Numbered from the stretch's first letter, positions 1 to 11,179 are shown. The stretch is DNA of 64,000 nucleotides from Amyelois transitella (GCF_032362555.1 NC_083536.1:10850001-10914000); one strand, 5' to 3'. A program made the numbers and translations. Notes: generated from the letters alone by a model not told the origin.

Positions 1-627
1 GCTATCAAGGAGCTCCTACATTGGCCGACCCTGAAGGTAGAGGCGTGGAGGGAAAAACAAGGACCCGCCCAGTGCCACCGGTGCTAGTTGTTCCGACACT
101 CGTCGGTCAATTGCCACCGGTCAACAGTCTGCGTGCGCTGCGGTGGGCCCCACAAGGCCACAGACTGTGAGCGACCTCTGGACCAGCCTGCCACCTGCGC
201 CAACTGCGGTGGACCGCACCCGGCCAATCATTCTTCCTGCCCGGTGTTGCGGCGCGAGGCCAGGAATAGGCGAGCTGGCCCGGTTGCTCGCAGCGGAACC
301 GCCCCCACGCCTCAGAACACCACGACCGAGGCAGCGGAGGCCTTCTTCTCTCCGCCGTCTTCTTTCTCTTCTTCTTCGGGAGCAGAGCTCCCGAAGAAGA
401 AGAGAAAGAAGAAGAAGAACGCCGCCGCCGTGAGCTCTGCCCCCGTGGCGGAGGAAGAAGCGGCTGCATCTGTGCCGACTCCCCCGGCACCGCAACCCGT
501 TCCCGCGCCTGCCTGCGCCGATCCCACCGGAGCATTTCTACGCGCTGGTGCAGTCGGTGCAGCAGATGCAGGCACTGCTGGCCGCCCTCGTCCCCGCGGC
601 CCCCCTCAGAGGCGTACCCACCCCTAA
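1..627 (+). pseudogene. Element A ORF1 (gag-like), C-terminal part with zinc knuckles
   Basis: C-terminal end of a nucleic-acid-binding ORF1 protein; the N-terminus lies before the window. The frame is open from base 1 apart from TAG at 85-87, which falls inside the first of three Cys/His knuckles (QCHRC..., CVRCGGPHKATDC, CANCGGPHPANHSSC). The stop is one base from CAG and is probably a nonsense mutation. After the knuckles comes a Ser/Glu/Lys-rich low-complexity tail with KKKRKKKK. The family coats LINE RNA and accompanies it in the ribonucleoprotein. The frame stops at 627, nine bases before the ORF2 ATG at 637. Confidence 0.8.
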
Positions 628-636
628 CCTCTAATT

Positions 637-1338
637 ATGGATGGTACGTCTCTGAGGATTGTATATTGGAACGCGGAATCGCTCCGGAGGAAGAAACACT
701 TGCTGGCCAACTTCCTCCGGGAGCAGCGCATCGATGTTCTCCTCGTCAGCGAGACTCACCTGCGGGATGACCAAAAGTTTGGCATCCCCAATTACATCGC
801 CTACCGGAAGGACGAGAAGAGCCCGGTCAGTGGACATGCCTACCGGGGACTTGCAGTGTTGGTGAAGCGCAACATCATTCACCATGTGGAGTTCCAGACG
901 ATGTACGCCCTCGGCGTGCTCGTCAGCGTTGCCGGCCGCGAGCTGCGGCTGTTTGCCACGTACATACCGCCAGGGGCCAAGCTCGACAACAACGAGCTTT
1001 GGTCCCTCATGAACACCACCACGCCAACGCTTGTGGCTGGCGACTTCAACGCCAAGCACACAGCCTGGAACTCCACGAGGGTCAACCAAAGCGGAAGACG
1101 CCTTCTTCAGGCCGCTGTGGACCACGACTTCGAGCTGTTGGGGCCCGACGAACCCACCCACACCGACACGATGGGAGGCTCCGACATCATCGACATCGTA
1201 GCCCACAGAGGGCTGACCGCGCTGCCAACACTGCACGTCTACCCGGACCTGCCGTCAGATCACCGGCCGGTTCTTCTCATCCTCCGGGACCTTCCGGCGA
1301 GGGTCACGCTGCCGAGGAGAACATCCAAGATAAACTAA
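637..1338 (+). pseudogene. Element A ORF2, endonuclease half
   Basis: Apurinic-like endonuclease (EEP family) that nicks target DNA for target-primed reverse transcription. Expected active-site motifs are present in order: YWNAES near the start, SETHL, AGDFNAKHTAW and SDHRPV near residue 205. Translation hits TAA at 1336-1338 only because element B was inserted there. The last native codons (aag ata aac) continue at 6447 with ata aac tgg. ATG at 637 is the natural start, just after the ORF1 stop. Confidence 0.88.
1329..1336. repeat. 8-bp target site duplication GATAAACT of element B (mate 6446-6453)
   Basis: GATAAACT occurs at 1329-1336 and again at 6446-6453, flanking element B. Flanking bases differ (A/G before, A/G after), so the duplication is exactly 8 bp. 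Removing one copy plus 1337-6445 restores the element A reading frame. Confidence 0.9.
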
Positions 1339-1601
1339 TAATAATAAATTCGTTTAATAATAAATTCGTTTATTCAGTAAATACACGTTTACAATGCATG
1401 TCGTTGAGGCCTTCTAGTAGGCATAGCAATACCTGTGTCAGAACACCTCGCTCTTCCATAACATAAAAATAATAATAATGTGTTTTACTGATACAATGCA
1501 AGAGTATATATCTAAACTAAATTATAGGGTAATAACAAAATAAAATGTTTTTGTGTGTGTTTTTGTACGTGTCTGTTTATGAATGTCTTGTTGTACTGCT
1601 T

Positions 1602-4559
1602 TTAATTTAAACGATGAAAGAGGTTCTCAACCTCATCATATGTAAGTTTCTTGAGCCAGTCTGTCAACATGATTTTACATTCTTGTTTTGATTTAAAGTA
1701 TATTGGTATTTTTCTATTAACAATATTATAAAGATAAGCACTTTGTGAGTTATATTGTCTTCTTGCTGTAGTTGTTTTAGTTATACTTGTAGGTAAATTA
1801 GGTTTTTTTCTTCTAGTAGTTGCGACATTAGGGTCAATCACTAGGGAGTTATGTAGTTTTAATATCGTGAGTAGTATATACAATTTTCGAATCGATAAAA
1901 GTTCGCATTCTTGGTATAATACATTCGTAGGAAAACGGAATTCTTTAAAAAATGCAGTCTTCAACAGAGCACGCTGCGTTCTTTCGAGTTGTAAGAGCTT
2001 AGTTTTAGTCGCGCCTCCCCATACGGGAATGCAATACGTTATAACCGACTGAGCTAGTGCGATATATATTTGTTTCAGCAGGGCTTTGTTAGCTACAAAT
2101 CTGAGTGTTTTAAAGATCCATATCAATTTTCTAATGCGATTATTGACAGCTTCTATGTGATCGTGCCACGACAGACGCTGATCTAGTACTACTCCCAGAT
2201 ACTTATATTTACTGACTTTTTCAATAACGGGACATCTGCAAGTAGTGGTGTTGTTGTTGTCACAGTTATGTATTTTTATAGTGTAGGAACTATCGGGTTG
2301 CGACCTGTTACTAAAGGAGAAACATATATAGTTCGTTTTTTGGGTATTAAGGGTCAGCAAGTTCTCATTTAACCACTTTCCAATCTTACGCATTCCCATT
2401 TCAGTATTCTGGCAAACGTCGTCCCAGTCAGTTCCAGAAAAAACAACTGCCGTGTCATCTGCATAGCAGAAGATTCTGCCACCTGTTTCCAATTTACATA
2501 TATCATTTATGTAGATTAGAAACAGGGTGGGTCCGAGCACACTACCTTGCGGTACACCAAATGTTATATCATATTCTTGACTAATTTCTTGACCGATTTT
2601 AACTTTTTGGGTACGATTGGTAAGGTAGCTTCTGAACAGTTCAAGCGGTATGCCTCTTATTCCAATACGTTCCAGTTTCCGGATAAGAATGGGGACAGAG
2701 ACCGTGTCAAAAGCCTTTTTCAGGTCGAGAAAGACAGTTAAACATTTGTTGCCTTTATCAATCTTCTCAGATATTAAGGTTGTTATGTCAGATACAGCAT
2801 TTTCTGTGGATATGCCTCCTCTGAAGCCATACTGAGAATCAGAAAGTATGTTATATTTATTTAAATAATCAATTATGCGTTTATTTATAATTTTTTCTAG
2901 TATTTTCGATATAGCAGACAGAACTGAAATTGGCCTGTAATTACTGACACAATCTCTGTCTCCACTCTTATGTACTGGGGTTACGATAGACTTTTTTAAG
3001 ATGTTAGGAAATATACCATTAATAAAGCATAGATTCACTAAATAAACAATAATTGGTATGATTTCATTTTTAGCTAATTTAAGAAAACGAGCTGAAATAC
3101 CGTCCCAGCCAGGGGCACTGTTAGATTTTAAATTTACAAGTATATCATGAACCTCCTCTGGGTCGGTTTCCAATAGAACAAATGAATTAAGTTGGGTATT
3201 GGGAGCTTTAAGACCCTCACTGGAATCTGCATTATTCTTGGATATTATGTCCTCCGCAAGCGATTGACCAATTTTTACGAAGTAGTTATTTACGTAATTT
3301 ATAGATTCTTCCGTAGTAGTCTTTACTTCTAATAACTTTAGATTATCTGTTTTGGTTTCTTTAGTATACGTTATATTCTTTATGTTGTCCCAAAGAGATT
3401 TTTTATCTTTATATGAATTTGCCAAGAGTTCTCTTTCATATTTACGTTTTAAGCTTCTAAGTAGTTTTGTACAATAATTACGATATCTTTTATAAGTAAT
3501 AATTAAAATTTCATTACACGGATCATTTTTAAGTTTACTTTGTAATTTATTACGATTTCTTATGCATTTGAGTATTCCAGGAGTGACCCAGGGTTTTATA
3601 TTTCTATTTCTTTTAGGTATATTTTGGATGGTAGTATTTTCTTTCAGGGCCTCTTGTATTTTTTGAACCAATTGTTGAACAAGGTGATTAGGATCATCTA
3701 GAAGAAGTAAGTGGTTTAAGTTTTTATCCAACAATGATTGCAAAGCTTTTTTGTAGTCAGTTACAGTTTTTGTTTTTATACGAGGTCTAATGATTTTAGT
3801 TTTAGAAAGACTAAGAAAAATTAGAGAATGATCTGTTACTGAAGTATTAAGAACCGCAATATGTGCACTAGTTTTGGTTTTATTAAGTTTTATCATTACG
3901 TGATCTAGGCAGGAACCTAATCTCGTAGGAAAAGTATGTCCTGTCATGAGTCCATGTGTAGACAGCATAGATAAATAGTTGAGCCTATTACTCATTTCCT
4001 GAGGTCGTTCGTCTTGTTTAGGTATAATATTAATGTTTATATCGCCAGTCAGAATAGTACACTTGCTGGTTTTTATAGAATCTAAGTGATTATTTAAAGA
4101 ATTCAGGAAAAGCTCCGCATTTGTATTAGAAGGAGATCTATATATGCCTAGTATAATAGTATTATAATTTACTTTGACTTCCAAACACGATGCTTGACAA
4201 AGTTTAATTTCTCTTACGCTGGTATGTATGTTGTTAGTCACATAAGCGACTACACCATCGTTTTTATTTAAATGATTAGTCGTTTGGTACCCTGTGTAAT
4301 TTGGAATTATTGGTAAAGGTTTTTTCGGGTTTAGTTGACATTCAGTTAATATTAATACATCTGGAGAAAAATTTAAGCCCGACAGAGTCACCTGTAAGTC
4401 ATCCAAGTTGTTATAGACACTCCTTATATTTTGTGAGAAAATTTTTAAGTCATTTTTATTTACATTTATGTGTTTTGACAAGTCTTCAGAATTGCAGTTA
4501 TAAGATTGTGCTATTTTAATGTCGTCTATTTCATTCAAAGTATTTAGAGAACTATCCAT
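1602..4559 (-). CDS. Element B ORF2: endonuclease and reverse transcriptase
   Basis: 985-residue polyprotein. The EEP endonuclease (about residues 38-250) shows FSQNIRSVY, LILTECQL, LTGDINININI-like core and VTDHSLIFL. The RT (about 500-770) shows SAPGWDGIS, SNYRPISVLSAISKILEKII, QYGFRGGIST, LTVFLDLKKAFDTV, TFGVPQGSVLGPTLF and RIFCYADDTAVV. A thumb region with SWHDHIEAVNNRI and ITYCIPVWGG follows. No RNase H. All catalytic motifs are intact and no frame breaks are present. ATG at 4559; 346 bases separate it from the ORF1 stop at 4906, so ORF2 would need reinitiation or internal entry. Confidence 0.92.
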   Translation of the reverse strand: MDSSLNTLNEIDDIKIAQSYNCNSEDLSKHINVNKNDLKIFSQNIRSVYNNLDDLQVTLSGLNFSPDVLILTECQLNPKKPLPIIPNYTGYQTTNHLNKNDGVVAYVTNNIHTSVREIKLCQASCLEVKVNYNTIILGIYRSPSNTNAELFLNSLNNHLDSIKTSKCTILTGDININIIPKQDERPQEMSNRLNYLSMLSTHGLMTGHTFPTRLGSCLDHVMIKLNKTKTSAHIAVLNTSVTDHSLIFLSLSKTKIIRPRIKTKTVTDYKKALQSLLDKNLNHLLLLDDPNHLVQQLVQKIQEALKENTTIQNIPKRNRNIKPWVTPGILKCIRNRNKLQSKLKNDPCNEILIITYKRYRNYCTKLLRSLKRKYERELLANSYKDKKSLWDNIKNITYTKETKTDNLKLLEVKTTTEESINYVNNYFVKIGQSLAEDIISKNNADSSEGLKAPNTQLNSFVLLETDPEEVHDILVNLKSNSAPGWDGISARFLKLAKNEIIPIIVYLVNLCFINGIFPNILKKSIVTPVHKSGDRDCVSNYRPISVLSAISKILEKIINKRIIDYLNKYNILSDSQYGFRGGISTENAVSDITTLISEKIDKGNKCLTVFLDLKKAFDTVSVPILIRKLERIGIRGIPLELFRSYLTNRTQKVKIGQEISQEYDITFGVPQGSVLGPTLFLIYINDICKLETGGRIFCYADDTAVVFSGTDWDDVCQNTEMGMRKIGKWLNENLLTLNTQKTNYICFSFSNRSQPDSSYTIKIHNCDNNNTTTCRCPVIEKVSKYKYLGVVLDQRLSWHDHIEAVNNRIRKLIWIFKTLRFVANKALLKQIYIALAQSVITYCIPVWGGATKTKLLQLERTQRALLKTAFFKEFRFPTNVLYQECELLSIRKLYILLTILKLHNSLVIDPNVATTRRKKPNLPTSITKTTTARRQYNSQSAYLYNIVNRKIPIYFKSKQECKIMLTDWLKKLTYDEVENLFHRLN

Positions 4560-4905
4560 ACTTTAATGTTAAGTAAGTGCTTGTCAGTATAACCAAACTT
4601 ATATATGTGAGAACTACTTTAGACAAGTGAAATGTGGTGAAATTTTTAATAAGGTTATTATTAAATTTTAAGGGACATGTGTAGTGGCAGTACCATATCT
4701 GAGTGAACAGTGAATATAAGTTTACAGTAAAGCTACAGTGAATAATATGAATATCAATGTTGAAATTTGGACTATATATATGATGCAATTTTAGTGTTGT
4801 ATATACTACATTATTTAGTACACAAACAAAGAAACCAGTTAGTAAAGACATAAATGACATAAGACATATGATTATTTTCAGAAAAGTATATAAAGACGAA
4901 GCTAG

Positions 4906-5781
4906 TCAGGATCCCTGCAGCAAATGTTGAACCTGGTCTTCTGATGATATTAATACGATAGGTGAATTATCATCCTTTCGTACGTAGATTTTTCCATATG
5001 CCGTCCAGCAATACCTGTAGTTCTTTGTCTTCACCAAATCACGGGCAAGGAAATGTAGTCTAGAACCTTTAGGTGTCAGGTTTTCAGATAGAAAGATGGG
5101 CGTGTCTTCCTTCTTCCGCATCCCAAGGTGTTTGGCGCATAATTTTGTCTTATTTTTGATATTAAATGTTTTACATGTCTTCATAAAATCTAGTTTTAGT
5201 AGTGTAGAAGTTGTTTCAACAACTATCGGTGAGTTACTAGCTTCATTCTTGCTTTTCACCCTATATATATCACATATATCTCTTTTCTCAACCTTGCAAT
5301 CAACAGTTTCAGCCAATGAAAGGACCATCTGAACTAAGTCGCTCTTAGTTTCTCCAGGAACCTTTGGCACATTTTTTATTCCAAAGTTTGCCTTTCTTTG
5401 GGTCATCTGAAAGTCTTCGATTTTGTTTTCTAAAATGGTTATGTAGTCCTTGTCTTTCCTTGTTTGTAATTCCAGCTGAGTTATCTTTTTCTTAAGTTCT
5501 TCATTTTGCGAAGTGAGGAAAGAAATGGAGCTCTCTATCTTGAGATTTGATTGTTGAATGTCACTTAACACCGGTTCTAAATTATTTATTTCTGTTTGCT
5601 GCTTTGCCATGAGAGAGGTGATGAGCTCTTTAACTTCCTCCTTGAAGCTAGATCTGCATATATCAGAGTCCTCGTCTGCCTCCCTTCTTCTCTTTTGACG
5701 GGAAAGAACAAAATCAGGCGATGGTTTCACTTGGGTTAAGTCTGATTCTGACAGTGTTTTATTCATGTGCTCATTCGACAT
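4906..5781 (-). CDS. Element B ORF1: coiled-coil RNA-binding protein
   Basis: 291-residue ORF1p-like protein. Residues 50-130 form a heptad-rich coiled coil (LTSQNEELKKKITQLELQ and neighbours). Residues 130-290 carry the conserved C-terminal region found in insect LINE ORF1 proteins that is often matched to the baculovirus FP / transposase_22-like group (IKNVPKVPGETKSDL, SPIVVETTS, LGMRKKEDTPIFLSENL). No zinc knuckles. Family role: trimeric RNA-binding chaperone of the LINE particle. Intact, ATG at 5781. Confidence 0.82.
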   Translation of the reverse strand: MSNEHMNKTLSESDLTQVKPSPDFVLSRQKRRREADEDSDICRSSFKEEVKELITSLMAKQQTEINNLEPVLSDIQQSNLKIESSISFLTSQNEELKKKITQLELQTRKDKDYITILENKIEDFQMTQRKANFGIKNVPKVPGETKSDLVQMVLSLAETVDCKVEKRDICDIYRVKSKNEASNSPIVVETTSTLLKLDFMKTCKTFNIKNKTKLCAKHLGMRKKEDTPIFLSENLTPKGSRLHFLARDLVKTKNYRYCWTAYGKIYVRKDDNSPIVLISSEDQVQHLLQGS

Positions 5782-6082
5782 GGTACCAGGGAGTAATGAC
5801 CAGTAAAGATGTATTGAAAAGTTAACTATTGCAAGTCAAAAGACAGCTCACCCACCAAAATGTATCCACCTCACCGAACGTTGCAATACTAGGGTATACG
5901 AAAGTTGAAAGAGTTATTTGAATCTCAGCTAGTCAAATTCAAAATTCGCGGTGCGCATACGTAGCGGAATGGACCTCAGGTACCAGGCGAGCATAAAGTT
6001 GTTGCAATTACGCCACAGTCGCAGTAGTCAGTAAAAGACAGCAATAGTTGATTTTATTCAGCCGTAAGAGGTCTAGTTTACT

Positions 6083-6208
6083 TGGTGGTAATCGAGACTT
6101 TCATATAAGAATGCTTTCCGTCCAGCATAAGTTGATCATGGATCTGTTTAAAATGGTGGCAATCGAGACTTTCCTACAAAAACGCTTTCCGTCCAGTGTA
6201 ACTTGACC
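6083..6208 (-). repeat. Two 55-bp direct repeats in the 5' UTR of element B
   Basis: Units at 6083-6137 and 6154-6208 (period 71 bp) share TGGTGG(T/C)AATCGAGACTTTC and GCTTTCCGTCCAG. They lie between the B 5' end (6445) and ORF1 (5781), where the internal promoter of a LINE would be. A promoter role is inference. Confidence 0.7.
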
Positions 6209-6446
6209 TCTTAGTATAATGAATGAATGGGTGCGTATGCGGTAAATAGTCTCACCATAACAGTCCGTATTCTTCACTCACACAACGTAAGGTTGAAAGC
6301 AAACTCCTTCTGTCTTATGCACTCCTATTTTTCAATTTCATTTATTTGACCAAATTTAATATTTAACTATTTAAAAGCAAAACTAAAAAATAAATGAACA
6401 ATAATTTAGACACGACTACTCAGTAACGAGATCCGGGGGGAAGAGG

Positions 6447-8480
6447 ATAAACTGGAACGCCTATGAAGAGGCGATAGAGGGCGACAAGGCCAGTGTCGCC
6501 TTCAAGCGGGTCTCCACCAGCGAAGAGGTCGAGCTTGCGGCGAGTGCCATCACCCGCAGCATCCAGCACGCTCTCGACGCCGCACGGACACCCGTGCCGG
6601 CCACCGCCAAACCCGAGCCGCTCCCGGCGCACATCACCGCGCTGTTGGAGCGGAAGCGAAGAATGCGGAGGCTGTGGATGAGCACTCGCTGCCCAACTCT
6701 CAAAGCCGAACTCAACAAGCTGGTGGAGACCGTCAAGGACAGACTAGAGGAGCTCGCAGCCAGATCGTGGGAGAACCACCTCATATCGGTAGGCGGTGAT
6801 ATCCCCTCCGTTCACCGCCTCTGTCGGCAGTTGTCGGGCGTGCCACAACCCGTCCGGCCGCTGCTGGCAGTCGATGGCCTCCCACGGTTCAAGGCCGAAG
6901 ACAGGGCTGAGATCTTCGCCGAACATCTGGAGCTTCAGTTCACGCCGAACCCGATCGTGGACCAGGCCCACCACGACAGCGTCGTCGAGCACCTTCGGGA
7001 GTACCTTGCGGAGCCAGTGCCGGAGCTTGAGGATGCGGTATTCTTCACTCCCGGCCAGGTCAAGAGGACCATCCTGAAGCTAAAGCCCAGGAAAGCCCCG
7101 GGCGCAGACAACGTCACGAACGAGACGCTTCGCCACCTACCGCCGGGATTCATCACGGCGGTGACGCGCCTCTTCAACGGCATTCTGCGCTCGGGCCACT
7201 ACCTGACACATTGGAAGACCGGAAGGGTGATCCTCTTGCCCAAGCCGGGAAAGGACCTCCGCAAGCCTGAGAGCTACCGGCCCATCACGCTTCTCAGCGC
7301 CCTCTCGAAGGTGTTCGAAAAACTGCTGCTCGGCCTCATACTGCCGCACATCCCGCCGCGCGCCGAGCAGTTCGGGTTCCGGCCCGAACACTCCACGACG
7401 CTCCAGATCGCCAGACTCCTTGGCGAGATCTCAGTCGCTGCCAACGGCAAGGAGACCGTGGCTGTCGTGCTCCTCGACAATGAGAAGGCCTTCGACAGAG
7501 TATGGCACGAGGGGTTGCTGTACAAACTGTCGAAGAGCCCCCTGCCCAGAAGACTTATAAGGATTGTGGCCGCCTTCCTGAACGGGCGGAAGATCAGGGT
7601 GGCGGTCGAAGACGCCGTTTCTTCGGAGAAACCCGTCCGGGCTGGCGTTCCTCGGGGCAGCTGCTTAAGCCCGGCCTGCTACGCTGCGTACACCGACGAC
7701 ATCCCGGTCGCTGATGGAGCCAAGCTGGCTCTATACGCCGACGACGCGGCGTACTTCCCGAAGTCCATGAACGCGAAGCACGCCGCCAAGAAACTCCAGA
7801 AGGCACTAGACGCCCTGCCGGATTGGCTCCATAAGTGGAGACTGTCGGTGAACGTGGTGAAAACGCAGGCCATTATCTCCGGGAACGCCGCCCCACCGCC
7901 GCCGCTGAAGGTCTTCGGGAAGGACGTGGCGTGGCAGCCACACGTCACCTACCTCGGGGTCAAGATCGACCGTGGACTTCGCCTGAAGACCCACGTCGAT
8001 TCAGTGGTACAAGCTGTGAAGATGGCCAGGGGAAGACTGCGTCCAGTCTTCTCCTCCAGCCTCCCGCCGATGACGAAGCTCGGGATCTACAAGACCTACG
8101 TTAGATCCCGCCTCACGTACGCAGCCCCGGCGTGGTACGCCTATGTCGCGGAGACAAACAGGCGACGTCTCCGTGCTCAAGAAAACCAATGTCTCCGCGA
8201 CATCGTCGGGGCCCCACGGTACGTGAGGAACGCGACGATCCAGCGGGACCTTAAATGGGAGGGCCTGGACGCGTTCATCTCGCGTCTGGCCGGTGATATG
8301 TTCGGCAGGGCGGACAGGTCGGCGCGCCCGCACCTTGTGGGTATCGCGCCACTTCACGCTCGCCCGCCGGACCGAAGACACTGGCCATCGCCGAGAGAAG
8401 CCATCGTCACAGCGAACACCACTGCAGGCGCCGCACCCGCGGCACCCGTTAACCCCGTAGGAAGAGGAAGACCTCATTAG
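6447..8480 (+). pseudogene. Element A ORF2, reverse transcriptase half
   Basis: Continues the endonuclease ORF from 1335. A linker helix region (about 6450-7000) is followed by RT blocks: RKAPGADNVTNE, SYRPITLLSALSKVFEKLL, QFGFRPEHSTT, VVLLDNEKAFDRVWHEGLL, AGVPRGSCLSP and LALYADDAAYF, then a thumb/C-terminal region with SRLTYAAPAWY. The catalytic YADD is intact. The usual GVPQGS is GVPRGS here, an atypical residue. No RNase H domain is seen, as expected for Jockey. The frame is open to 8480; a GTG at 6594 should not be taken as a start. Confidence 0.88.
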
Positions 8481-8685
8481 TGGCCGCCACGGCCACGCTC
8501 GTGACCTGCCTGCCGCTGCAGGCAGCGAAGACAGTCGCTGAAAAGGGCCACAAGCCCTGAACAGCTGCCCCACATTTCCGCCTAACGGCGGAAATGCAGG
8601 AAGACCCCACGACGAATAAAGTAAAGTACCCAATGTCCGACAGACCACCAATGATCGACACATAAAAAGTAAAGTAAAAAAATGA
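8481..8685 (+). other. Element A 3' UTR and end
   Basis: Non-coding tail after the ORF2 stop. AATAAA lies at 8615-8620, and two related strings (aaagtaaagta-like) occur at about 8617 and 8668. The sequence turns AT-rich after about 8680, so the element probably ends near there. The exact end is not fixed. Confidence 0.5.
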
Positions 8686-9680
8686 TATACTAATGTTGTG
8701 TATTTGAACGTAAACGAAGCATAGGTTATAGACAAGGTTCATCAAGCTCTCATTGCAAGTGTCACTTTCTACATTCGGTTATTTTGATAAAAATGGTGGA
8801 GCTTAAAATATCGACCGGCAGAAGATTTTAACGGAAAGCCAGTTTTATTAGCGAAATCACTAAGGAAGTGAGTAAGGTTTATTGCTCATAACTTTTTTCG
8901 GTTTAAAGCTACCATTCTAAATTTTTAGGCTGGGTGCACGATTAATGGACCGTTAAATATTGGGTGTCCATAAATAGAACATGTCGATTACTAGATCTCG
9001 ATTACTGGAACATGTCGAAAACCGGTTGTCGGTAACTGGATTTCTGCAGTCGAATATTAGGCCAAAAATACCATAAATCTATATTGGTATATCTTGTTTA
9101 TTTTTTCATTTCTTCTTTAATATATTATGCAAAATACCCTAAAATTTTACTCAAAACTTCAAAATATGATAAAATAATAAAAATAATACAAATATTGTAA
9201 AAATACTAGAGTTCGTGCGTTAAAGTGTCGATGATTGGGGGTTTTACCGTAAGTTCGTAAAAATTCAGTGCAGTGTTTAAGTGACTCCCTCTATCGGTAA
9301 GTTGTGAACATTAGTGGTCCTAAACGAGCGGATTATCAGTGAAATAAATGTGAAGTGTTTTAGACTTAGAAAAATTTGAAGTTAAAAAACTTGTGAAATT
9401 TTAAAGTGTTTAGTTGTGGACTTAGTGTAAATCCGAAGAGAAAGACTTGTAATATTTTCGTGTTCTAATCCCTGGACTTAGAAAATTTGTAAAAATTTCG
9501 CATGTTGTTCAAACACTTAGAATATTCGCTTTCTTGTAAACTTGAAACTTATAACAATTTGAACAAACATTAATTTCTGTGAATGCTATAGAAACTAAAA
9601 TAAATACAGTGTTTCTTTGTGAATAATATAACTGGTTACTGGTGTCAACTGTTTTATAATATTAATTCAACTGTTTAAAA
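8686..9680. other. AT-rich stretch before BEL gag; no gene seen
   Basis: No ORF of note. It includes three loosely repeated strings (tcgattactagat, tcgattactggaa, cggtaactgga) at 8986-9045 and several ACTTAGAAAA-type strings at about 9360-9530. It may hold the 5' leader of the BEL element, but I saw no sequence resembling the 3' LTR at 35,012, so the 5' LTR was not found. Confidence 0.4.
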
Positions 9681-10000
9681 ATGGCTACTATTTTATCAGA
9701 TATGTATGAAGATATATTAAAACTGCACACTAATTACAAGAAAACATCTGTGTCTCGTCATACATTAAGTTATTTAGAAACAAGAAAGGAATTATTGGAG
9801 CAGTATTGGATGAGTTATTCCAACGAACATCACTCTATTCTTAAAAATGCTGACATTAGTGCGGAAGGTAGGAAGTCAGCGAAAGAATTGTTTAGTAACA
9901 CGCAAGAGATATATTTGGATTTTAAAACAGCTTTAAAGGAAGAAATAATGCTAAAATCTTCTTCACCCACACAAGCACCGACAAGTTCTGTAATATCAAA
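9681..10000 (+). pseudogene. BEL/Pao gag, N-terminal fragment
   Basis: ATG at 9681 starts about 105 codons of a helical, lysine/glutamate-rich protein (MATILSDMYEDILKL...) with the size and composition of a BEL gag N-terminus. It ends in Ser/Thr/Pro-rich sequence at about 9990, where a LINE fragment begins. The gag frame resumes at about 11,180 in the DUF1759-type region (HHYLRSSLKGEAEQLL). The segment expected between the two parts is missing, so this is a replacement and not a clean insertion. Confidence 0.7.
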
Positions 10001-11178
10001 CCCATAACATTAAATTCTATTATATCCAAAGTTTTTGAAGGTGCATTTCAAGTACAGGCATTAAAATTCTTTAACAAACATAAAATTTTGAGAGACGAGC
10101 AACACGGTTTTAGAAAAGGTAAGTCAATTACCTTGGCTGCTTTCAACCTTATTTCTCAAATTGTTGACAGCATGGATGATAAAAATGCAACTACAGTAGT
10201 ATTTTTCGACATGACCCGTGCATTTGATCTAGTTTCTCATAACAGACTTCTAGAGAAACTGGAGAAGTATGGTATCAGAGGCCCAGCACTTAAGTGGATA
10301 ACATCTTATCTAAGTGATCGATCAGAATGCGTAGAAATAGCCAATCTGAATGAAAATAGAGAAGTCAAATTAGTTAGGTCTTCATCCAAAATAAATAAAT
10401 TTGGAGTACCACAAGGTAGTGTACTAGGTCCTCTATTATTTAACATTTATATAAACGACTTACCAGAAATAACCCCCCACCCTTGTATTTTATATGCTGA
10501 CGACATTTCCATTATTATTAAATCCCCAAAGAATCCAAATGAAATTGACATAAAAAATACAATTGACAAAGTAAACGAATGGCTTGAAAACAATAATTTA
10601 CAAATTAATTTAACGAAAACTAACATAATGCAATTTCATTTTTATCAATCCAAACGTAATAAAATTAGCTTAAATTATAATAACAATATTATTTCGGACG
10701 TAAACAAAACTACATTTTTAGGAATTGTGCTGGACAAACACTGTGACTGGAAGGCCCACATTGAACAGGTTTGTAAGAAATTAAATAGATTTGTGTATGT
10801 ACTATATCGATTATCAAAAACATCAACTCAAAGCACAATGTTGTCGGCTTATCATGGATATGTCAGCTCTGTTCTTAGGTATGGTTTAATACTTTGGGGT
10901 AACTCTACAGAAGTAGACAAAGCTTTCATCGTGCAGAAAAAATGCATAAGAGCTATGTGTGGGGTAGCTCCATGGCACTCTTGTAAACCCTTATATCAGA
11001 AACTTGGTCTTCTTACTCTTCCCTGCTTGTATATTCTTGAATTGAGTAGGTTTGTCAAATTAACCCTGAATTATTTGTTAAAACTAGGGATATATACCTA
11101 AGAAATACTAGAAATCCAGACAGACTAGTTCTACCGAAACTTCCTCAAACAGCTCTATATTTGAAAAGCTGTTCTGAA
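10000..11178 (+). mobile_element. CR1-like LINE fragment (reverse transcriptase), element C family
   Basis: Truncated RT: open from about 9999 (PITLNSIISKVFE), with QHGFRKGKSIT, VVFFDMTRAFDLVSH, KFGVPQGSVLGPLLF, ILYADDISIII and LRYGLILWGNS, to a frameshift near 11,065 and loss of homology near 11,172. It is about as similar to element C (31.2-32.5 kb) as a family member would be. It lacks both the 5' part and the last few dozen codons and has no tail, so it did not arrive by normal target-primed insertion. Confidence 0.8.
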
Positions 11179-11179
11179 T

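Larger units (their letters stand above)
1337..6445 (-). mobile_element. Element B: apparently full-length CR1/Jockey-type LINE
   Basis: About 5.1 kb minus-strand LINE with intact ORF1 (4906-5781) and ORF2 (1602-4559), inserted in element A with an 8-bp duplication. On its own strand the 3' end is a run of TTATTA units (1337-1375) rather than long poly(A). The 5' UTR lies at about 5782-6445 and contains two 55-bp direct repeats. Intact ORFs, clean duplication and defined ends suggest a fairly recent copy. RT and endonuclease motifs suggest the CR1/Daphne side of the Jockey superfamily; the clade call is inference. Confidence 0.88.
1..8685 (+). mobile_element. Element A: Jockey-clade LINE, 5' end beyond window, split by B
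   Basis: GC-rich non-LTR retrotransposon seen as 1-1336 plus 6446-8685. ORF1 ends in zinc knuckles and ORF2 has an endonuclease then a reverse transcriptase. The RT (DNEKAFD, YADD, DDIP) resembles the Jockey clade. The two halves of ORF2 join in frame if the minus-strand insertion 1337-6445 and one copy of the duplicated GATAAACT are removed. High GC sets it apart from its AT-rich neighbours. A nonsense codon in ORF1 indicates this copy is dead. Confidence 0.85.

Noticed and set aside
4552..4860. 102-codon minus-strand frame between the ORFs of element B
   Set aside because: No recognisable motifs; lies in the inter-ORF spacer and overlaps the ORF2 start by a few bases.
6594..6596. GTG at 6594 as a start for the Jockey RT
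   Set aside because: The frame is continuous with the endonuclease ORF once element B is removed.
8686..9680. 5' LTR of the BEL element
   Set aside because: Compared by eye with 35,012-35,232; no shared sequence found.
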